10,677 bases of DNA from Empedobacter sp036647415 (GTDB lineage Bacteria > Bacteroidota > Bacteroidia > Flavobacteriales > Weeksellaceae): the NCBI RefSeq assembly GCF_036647415.1, contig NZ_JAVXKG010000059.1, forward strand, positions 1-10,677, written 5' to 3'. The stretch's first letter is position 1. Every line of letters starts with the position of its first letter. Below, piece by piece: positions 6,268 through 10,677 of the stretch. Made by a program: the position numbers and the translations under genes. Under the pieces are notes generated by a model, which did not search any database, had not been told where the DNA came from, and saw only the letters and a list, made by a program, of their open reading frames with translations.

Positions 6268-7059
6268 ATGAAAAAAATAGTAGGAAGTGCTTTCTTATTA
6301 GGTGCTTTTTTAGCATCAAGTAATGCTTTAGCTTGGGGATTAACAGGTCACCGCGTTGTTTCTGAAATTGCAGATCAAAATATTAGTAATAAAACCAAAA
6401 AAGAAATCTCAAAAATTATTGGGAAACAGCGTTTGGCTTATTGGGCAAACTGGCCAGATTTTATAAAGTCGGATGATTCTTGGAAACATGCAGATTCATA
6501 TCATTATGTAAATATTCCTGGAAACTTAAATCGTCAAGATTTTGATATTGCTTTAGATGCTACTGGCGAGGAGAATATGTACAAAAAAGGATTGTTTTTA
6601 ATCAATGAATTAAAAAACAATGACAACTTAACGTTAGAACAAAAACAACACGATTTATATTTCTTAATACATATTATTGGAGATGCACATCAACCATTGC
6701 ATGTTGGTCGTCCAGATGATTTGGGAGGAAATAGAATAAAAGTAGAATGGTTTCGCGATAAAGTAAATATTCACACAGTTTGGGACTCTAAATTGGTTGA
6801 TTACGAAAACTATTCGTACACAGAATATTCTAATTTATTGAATCTTAAAACAAAAACAGAGCGTAAAGCGATACAAGAAGGAACTTACAAAGATTGGATT
6901 TACGGTTCTTATATTCTTGCAAATACTATTTATGGAAATGTAAAAATGGACGATAAATTAGGCTATCGTTATCATTTTGATAATAAATATATTGTAGAAG
7001 ACCAGATGTTGAAAGGTGGTTTACGTTTAGCTAAAGTTTTAGACGATATTTTTAAATAG
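6268..7059 (+). CDS. Secreted S1/P1-family zinc nuclease
   Basis: A 263-residue single-strand nuclease/3'-nucleotidase that degrades ssDNA, RNA or 3'-nucleotides outside the cytoplasm. Residues 1-22 form a Sec signal peptide (MKK, hydrophobic core, ALA). Cleavage after Ala22 exposes Trp23, whose free amino group and carbonyl bind zinc in this family. All nine ligands of P1 nuclease can be placed with the right spacing: Trp23, His28, Asp64, His79, His135, Asp139, His145, His169 and Asp173. The motifs are WGLTGH, NWPDFI, IHIIGDAHQPLHVG and HTVWDSKL. The length matches bacterial members. It is monocistronic, with a -7 box at 6240-6247 and a strong terminator at 7082-7111. It likely supplies phosphate and nucleosides, possibly together with other secreted hydrolases. 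Confidence 0.95.
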   Translation: MKKIVGSAFLLGAFLASSNALAWGLTGHRVVSEIADQNISNKTKKEISKIIGKQRLAYWANWPDFIKSDDSWKHADSYHYVNIPGNLNRQDFDIALDATGEENMYKKGLFLINELKNNDNLTLEQKQHDLYFLIHIIGDAHQPLHVGRPDDLGGNRIKVEWFRDKVNIHTVWDSKLVDYENYSYTEYSNLLNLKTKTERKAIQEGTYKDWIYGSYILANTIYGNVKMDDKLGYRYHFDNKYIVEDQMLKGGLRLAKVLDDIFK

Positions 7060-7081
7060 AAAACACTCATTAATAATAGTC

Positions 7082-7111
7082 AATCCCAAATCTAAGATTT
7101 GGGATTTTTTT
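7082..7111 (+). terminator. Intrinsic terminator of the nuclease gene
   Basis: An 11-bp perfect stem with arms AATCCCAAATC (7082-7092) and GATTTGGGATT (7096-7106) and a 3-nt loop, running into seven T (7105-7111). It starts 23 nt after the nuclease stop codon. This is a textbook rho-independent terminator. Confidence 0.9.
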
Positions 7112-7150
7112 ATATAACACATTATGATACAATCAATTTATATTGCTTAA

Positions 7151-7200
7151 AATTATCAAAAAATCGATATAACTTATATTTTAACATTTTGTTGATAATT
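7151..7200. repeat. Spaced 9-bp inverted repeat upstream of the AlbA_2-like gene
   Basis: AATTATCAA (7151-7159) and TTGATAATT (7192-7200) form a perfect 9-bp inverted repeat with a 32-nt spacer. It lies 77 nt upstream of the ATG at 7277. It could be a two-half-site operator for the downstream gene, which has no consensus promoter that I can identify. In such AT-rich DNA chance is also plausible. Confidence 0.3.
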
Positions 7201-7276
7201 ATTCCGAAAAATATTCCTACTTCTTTTATAAAAACTGAAAAAATATTTAAATTGATTGCATACTTTAATTAGGATT

Positions 7277-8302
7277 ATGACTAATCAATTTTTATCTTCT
7301 ATAACGTATATTGTAAGAACTCGTTTTTGCGAAGAAACACAAGAGTTTCAAAAAACTGAATTCTCATCAGATAACAGTTTAGCTGCGCGCAATAATGCTT
7401 TTAAGTTTATTGAAAGCTATTTAGAAATTATAGCAAACGAAGGATTAGTACAAATTTCAAGTGATATTATTAATTCACATGCTATAAAAAGATTCAACAA
7501 AACAATTCTAAAACCGAGTAATAGAACATACAAAAGGATTAAACTTTTTAACCAAGAAGTCATCTCTATTATTCCAAATCAGAAGATTTTTCCGAAAGGT
7601 ATTCGATTATCTTTTCGTATAAATTTGCCATTAGAAAATGAAAAAAATGAAGAATTTGAAATTTTCAGTTTTCAAAAACCAAATCATACAAGTATTAATC
7701 AACAACTTAACCATTTGATTTTAGAAAATACCTTTCTTAATTATATGGGATATCATATAGATGAGGAAATTGTCATTTCTAAAAATGAATTCAAAACATT
7801 AAGTATTGAACCTGTTGAATTTAAAATTATTGATACTCCTTATAAATGGGAAAATGAAACACGCAGATTTTCAATTGATTATTTAACCAATAAGCATTTA
7901 TTTCATGATGGTTTACAATACCGTTTATCGCATCACGAAATGTATCACTACATAAGTTTCTTAGAAAGAAATTGCATAGAAGAGATTGAAAAAAACGTTT
8001 ACTCTATGTTACATTCTACTGGTGGACTTCTTTATATAGGCTATCATCCCGAAAATATTGTAGAAAGTGTAATGAATAATGAAGAGATTATAGATTATTA
8101 TCAATATTTAAATCATACTTTTTCTCAGGATAAATATCTCTTCAAAAATATTTATTTTGATTTAATTAATTACCTCGACTTTCCTGTTTTAGCGATTGTT
8201 GTTTATCCATTAAATCTAGAATCGAAGAAACGTCATGCATATAATCGTGATAAAATATTTGTTCGTCAAAACAATACATTTTTCAAAATTAAAGATTCAT
8301 AA
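7277..8302 (+). CDS. Uncharacterised protein with Schlafen AlbA_2-like C-terminal domain
   Basis: I do not recognise this 341-residue protein as a named family. No signal peptide or membrane helix is seen, so it is probably cytoplasmic. Residues 1-50 look like a strand-strand-helix unit with AARNNAFKFIESYLEII. Residues 50-220 are mixed alpha/beta without a motif I can name. The last 115 residues resemble the AlbA_2 (Schlafen-type, 'divergent AAA_4') nucleic-acid-binding domain: a helix with ISFLERN, then STGGLLYIGYHPENIVE, a strand LDFPVLAIVVYPL, and a terminal IFVRQNNTFFKI. AlbA_2 domains occur in regulators, nucleases and antiviral Schlafens, but no ATPase or nuclease motif is visible here. 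The ATG at 7277 is preferred over an in-frame TTG at 7256. GC in sampled lines is clearly lower than in the peptidase gene next to it (for example 13/60 against 26/60). It stands alone between two terminators. Confidence 0.7.
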   Translation: MTNQFLSSITYIVRTRFCEETQEFQKTEFSSDNSLAARNNAFKFIESYLEIIANEGLVQISSDIINSHAIKRFNKTILKPSNRTYKRIKLFNQEVISIIPNQKIFPKGIRLSFRINLPLENEKNEEFEIFSFQKPNHTSINQQLNHLILENTFLNYMGYHIDEEIVISKNEFKTLSIEPVEFKIIDTPYKWENETRRFSIDYLTNKHLFHDGLQYRLSHHEMYHYISFLERNCIEEIEKNVYSMLHSTGGLLYIGYHPENIVESVMNNEEIIDYYQYLNHTFSQDKYLFKNIYFDLINYLDFPVLAIVVYPLNLESKKRHAYNRDKIFVRQNNTFFKIKDS

Positions 8303-8341
8303 AAAAGTTTCTAAAAAATTCAGAAAAACACAAAAAATAGT

Positions 8342-8367
8342 AAAGACATCACTTGATGTCTTTTTTT
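8342..8367 (+). terminator. Intrinsic terminator after the AlbA_2-like gene
   Basis: Arms AAAGACATC (8342-8350) and GATGTCTTT (8355-8363) form a 9-bp stem with a 4-nt loop, running into seven T (8361-8367). It lies 39 nt after the stop codon. The stem core AAAGACAT/ATGTCTTT is shared with the terminator at 3811-3838. Confidence 0.85.
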
Positions 8368-8429
8368 ATAAGATAAATTTCAATAATTTGGCTCTATTGT
8401 AAAATACACACACAGGAAATTTATAATTT

Positions 8430-9992
8430 ATGAAATTGATTAACACATTAAAGTACTCTACTTTGGTTTTATCTGCTATTGCAGTACATGCGCAAGCGCA
8501 AGAAAAATTAGATCCAACTGTACAAAGTTTTGTAACTGAAATTCAGAACAATTCTCAGTTGAAGAAGATTTCTCACGAATTATTAGATGGTATTGGACCT
8601 CGTTTGGTAGGAACTCCACAAATGGATCAAGCTGGAGAATGGGCGATTAAAACTCTAAAATCTTGGGGAATTGATGCGCGTCGCGAAGATTACGGAACAT
8701 GGAAAGCTTGGGAACGCGGAATTACGCATGTTGATATGACGTATCCAAGAGCAAAATCTATCGAAGCAACACAATTGGCTTGGTCGCCAGCAACTAAAAA
8801 AGCAGTAAATGCTGATGTAATTGCAATGCCAACTTTCAAAACAAAAGCAGAATTTGACGCTTGGTTACCAAGTGTAAAAGGAAAAGTGGTTTTGATGTCT
8901 CAAAATCAATCGTATGGTCGTTCTGACTATCAATACAAAGAATTTGGATCGGAAGCATTGTACAAAAAAGTAACTGAAAATAGAAAGGCAGAAGCAGAAG
9001 CTTGGGCAAATTCTATCAAAGTAACAGGTTTTAATAACAATACGCTTCCAGAAGTTTTCGAGAAAAATGGAGCTGCAGCAGTTGCAATTTCTTATTGGAC
9101 AGGAATTATGGGTGCAAATAGAATTTTTGGTGCAAAAACGAAAACAATCCCAATGTTAGATATTTCGAATGAAGATTACGGAATGTTATATCGTTTGGCT
9201 GAAAATGGAACTGCTCCGAAGTTGACTGTTAATGCACAATCTAAACACAATGGACTTGCAAAGACTTTCAATATTGTTGGAGAGATTAAAGGAAAAGAAA
9301 AACCAAACGAATATATTATTCTTTCGGCTCACTTCGATTCTTGGGATGGAGCGCAAGGTGCAACAGACAATGGAACAGGAACAATTGCAATGATGGAAAC
9401 AATTCGTACCATCAAAAAATTATATCCAAATAACAAACGTACAATTTTGGTTTGTTTATGGGGAAGTGAAGAGCAAGGATTGAATGGTTCTCGCGCATTT
9501 GTAGAAGATCACCCAGAAATTGTAAAAAATACGCAAGCTGTATTCAATTTAGATAACGGAACGGGACGTGTAGTGAATATTAACGGATCTGGTTTCGAAA
9601 AATCATACGAATATATGACGCGTTGGTTAGCTGCTACGCCTTCTTTTATTCGTAACGAAATTAAAACAGATTTTCCGGGATCGCCAAGTGGTGGAGGTTC
9701 TGACCACGCTTCTTTTGTAGCAGCTGGAGTCCCTGGATTTATGTTAAGCTCTCTAAATTGGGGTTATGGAACATATACTTGGCACACAAACAAGGATACT
9801 TATGACAAAATTGTTTTCGAAGAAATACAAAGCAATGCTATTTTAAGTGCCACTCTTACAATGATGGCAGATCAAGAAAAAGATTTAGTAAATCGTGATC
9901 GTCGTGTTTTACCAGCTGGTAGAGATGGTAAACAACAAGAATGGCCAGAGGTTAAAAGCCCTGCAAGAAATTCTGATGTTTACATGAAATAA
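8430..9992 (+). CDS. Secreted M28-family metallopeptidase, carboxypeptidase Q-like
   Basis: A 520-residue zinc exopeptidase. Residues 1-24 form a signal peptide (MKL, hydrophobic core, HAQAQ). The region with GIGPRLVGTPQMD (54-66) matches the N-terminus of carboxypeptidase Q relatives. A PA-like insert covers about 125-270. The catalytic domain shows HFDSWDGAQGATDNG (301-315; His301, Asp303, bridging Asp313), SEEQGLNGSRAF (346-357; general base Glu347, ligand Glu348), NLDNGTG (Asp375), GGGSDHASF (421-429) and WHTNKDTYDK (His452). All two-zinc ligands of the family are present, so it should be active. Substrates are probably short peptides in the periplasm or outside the cell. It is monocistronic: a terminator lies 67 nt upstream and a palindromic terminator follows at 10003-10040. 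No consensus promoter is evident in the 62 nt before the ATG. Confidence 0.95.
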   Translation: MKLINTLKYSTLVLSAIAVHAQAQEKLDPTVQSFVTEIQNNSQLKKISHELLDGIGPRLVGTPQMDQAGEWAIKTLKSWGIDARREDYGTWKAWERGITHVDMTYPRAKSIEATQLAWSPATKKAVNADVIAMPTFKTKAEFDAWLPSVKGKVVLMSQNQSYGRSDYQYKEFGSEALYKKVTENRKAEAEAWANSIKVTGFNNNTLPEVFEKNGAAAVAISYWTGIMGANRIFGAKTKTIPMLDISNEDYGMLYRLAENGTAPKLTVNAQSKHNGLAKTFNIVGEIKGKEKPNEYIILSAHFDSWDGAQGATDNGTGTIAMMETIRTIKKLYPNNKRTILVCLWGSEEQGLNGSRAFVEDHPEIVKNTQAVFNLDNGTGRVVNINGSGFEKSYEYMTRWLAATPSFIRNEIKTDFPGSPSGGGSDHASFVAAGVPGFMLSSLNWGYGTYTWHTNKDTYDKIVFEEIQSNAILSATLTMMADQEKDLVNRDRRVLPAGRDGKQQEWPEVKSPARNSDVYMK

Positions 9993-10002
9993 GATATTTT
10001 CA

Positions 10003-10040
10003 AACATAAAAATCCACTCAATTGAGTGGATTTTTATGTT
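10003..10040. terminator. Bidirectional terminator, 38-bp perfect palindrome
   Basis: The 38 nt are fully self-complementary around 10021/10022, giving 19-bp arms (a usable stem of about 17-18 bp). Each arm contains an A5 tract followed by TCCACTC, so on either strand the stem ends in a T-rich stretch. It sits between the convergent peptidase gene (stop at 9992) and the ligase gene (stop at 10050-10052) and should end both transcripts. Confidence 0.85.
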
Positions 10041-10049
10041 ATAATTTAA

Positions 10050-10677
10050 TTACTCTCTATAATCAATAAACGTAATTGGTTTTCTGCTTTCTGGACGAAA
10101 AATAATATTTTGCAAATGATCTATTTTTTCAAATTTTATAGTTGGTGTCACTCTTAATTTCGCTCGGAATTGATCTTTTATTCTTAATAAAAAATTTTCA
10201 GACTCATCTGTAGAAACAACTCGAAGTAAAATTTCGTCTGTTCCTAAATCATTCGAATAAATTTCGATTAGATGTAATTTTATTTCATCAAAATGAGATA
10301 AAACATCGTGTAAAGCAGGCGGATAAAGTGTAGTACCTTTATACTTTATCATGTGTTGTTTTCTTCCTTCTACTGGTCCCAAACGGTACGAATTACTTCC
10401 ACAAACACACTTTTCGATATGTTTTCTTAACAAATCTCCGGTTTTGAAACGCAACAAAGGCATTCCTTCTATTCCTAAAGTTGTAATAGTTAATTCTCCT
10501 AATTCTCCATTTTCAACTTCATTGTTATGTTCGTCTAAAATTTCTGAAATAATTAAATCGGGTTGATGATGTCCCCCTTTTCCAAATTCACATTCGGTAA
10601 ACGCAGTGCTCATCTCAGTTGAAGCATAAGTGGAAAATAATTTAATGTTCCATTTCGAAGTGATTTTTTGTGCTAAT
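10050..10677 (-). CDS. PaaK-like adenylate-forming ligase, C-terminal part (runs off the window)
   Basis: The frame is open to the right edge of the window, giving 208 residues of the C-terminal half of a phenylacetate-CoA-ligase-like acyl-adenylating enzyme. The first visible motif is YASTEM followed by TAFTEC, matching the YGxTE adenylate-binding motif (A5). Then come GELGELTITTL, the conserved RFKTGD (A7-like Asp), a CVCG cysteine pair typical of PaaK-type enzymes, GRKQHMIKYKG (A8 hinge) and TLYPPALHDVL; the end is RPESRKPITFIDYRE. The ATG at 10611-10613 lies inside the STEM motif and is not a start. Known of the family: such enzymes activate aryl or fatty acids as CoA thioesters or for transfer to other carriers. 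The substrate cannot be read from this part. Nothing links it to the men genes 6 kb away. Confidence 0.88.
   Translation of the reverse strand, partial: LAQKITSKWNIKLFSTYASTEMSTAFTECEFGKGGHHQPDLIISEILDEHNNEVENGELGELTITTLGIEGMPLLRFKTGDLLRKHIEKCVCGSNSYRLGPVEGRKQHMIKYKGTTLYPPALHDVLSHFDEIKLHLIEIYSNDLGTDEILLRVVSTDESENFLLRIKDQFRAKLRVTPTIKFEKIDHLQNIIFRPESRKPITFIDYRE

Noticed and set aside
7187..7219. TTTTG followed by an AT-rich stretch as a promoter for the AlbA_2-like gene
   Set aside because: No TAnnTTTG box occurs at 17-23 nt spacing, so it does not meet the Bacteroidetes consensus.
7256..7276. TTG start adding seven residues to the AlbA_2-like protein
   Set aside because: An ATG lies 21 nt downstream in the same frame, and the extra residues add no recognisable family feature.
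6268..9992. Nuclease, AlbA_2-like protein and peptidase as one defence or toxin system
   Set aside because: Each gene has its own terminator, and two carry signal peptides typical of nutrient-scavenging hydrolases. Nothing shows a shared transcript or a shared function.
10351..10566. Plus-strand 71-codon open frame
   Set aside because: It is antisense to the conserved PaaK-like coding region and has no independent support.
10611..10613. ATG as the start of the ligase gene
   Set aside because: The frame is open upstream to the window edge, and this Met lies within the conserved STEM motif of the adenylation domain.

Overview
The window is AT-rich with short intergenic gaps. It carries a split-free set of menaquinone (men) genes, a PadR/PspC pair, promoter boxes of the Bacteroidetes type (TAnnTTTG) and no consistent Shine-Dalgarno sequences. 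All of this points to a chromosomal segment of a flavobacterium (Bacteroidota, class Flavobacteriia). Weeksellaceae such as the Empedobacter/Chryseobacterium group fits best, but the genus is a guess. There are no rRNA, tRNA, CRISPR, phage or insertion-sequence signatures.

Region 1 (64-3771, minus strand, read right to left) is a compact run: PlsC-like acyltransferase, menI-type hotdog thioesterase, isochorismate synthase (menF), a short-chain dehydrogenase, and menB. The first three genes overlap or lie 2 nt apart. The genes encode the chorismate-to-isochorismate step, the DHNA-CoA synthase step and the DHNA-CoA hydrolysis step. menD, which acts between MenF and the later steps, is not here; an SDR of unknown substrate lies between menF and menB.

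Region 2 (3811-6096, minus strand) is a PadR-regulator/PspC-membrane-protein operon with an 8-nt gene overlap. Its promoter is well formed (TTTG-N20-TATATTTG) and overlaps a set of evenly spaced AGTAYT motifs that look like an autoregulatory operator. The PspC gene is interrupted by an in-frame TAA: the same frame continues for 69 more family-like codons to a TGA at 3880-3882, followed by a terminator hairpin.

Region 3 (6240-10040, plus strand) has three separately terminated genes: a secreted S1/P1 nuclease with all nine zinc ligands, an unrecognised 341-residue protein with a Schlafen AlbA_2-like C-terminus, and a secreted M28 carboxypeptidase-Q-like metallopeptidase. The nuclease and peptidase suggest scavenging of nucleic acids and peptides outside the cytoplasm.

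Region 4 (10050-10677, minus strand) is the C-terminal part of a PaaK-like adenylate-forming ligase that runs off the right edge. It is separated from the convergent peptidase gene by a 38-bp perfect palindrome that should terminate both transcripts.

The most notable observations are the interrupted PspC gene, the 17-bp-phased motif array at the padR promoter, and the uncharacterised AlbA_2-like protein. I do not see a clear new multi-gene defence or mobile system in this window.
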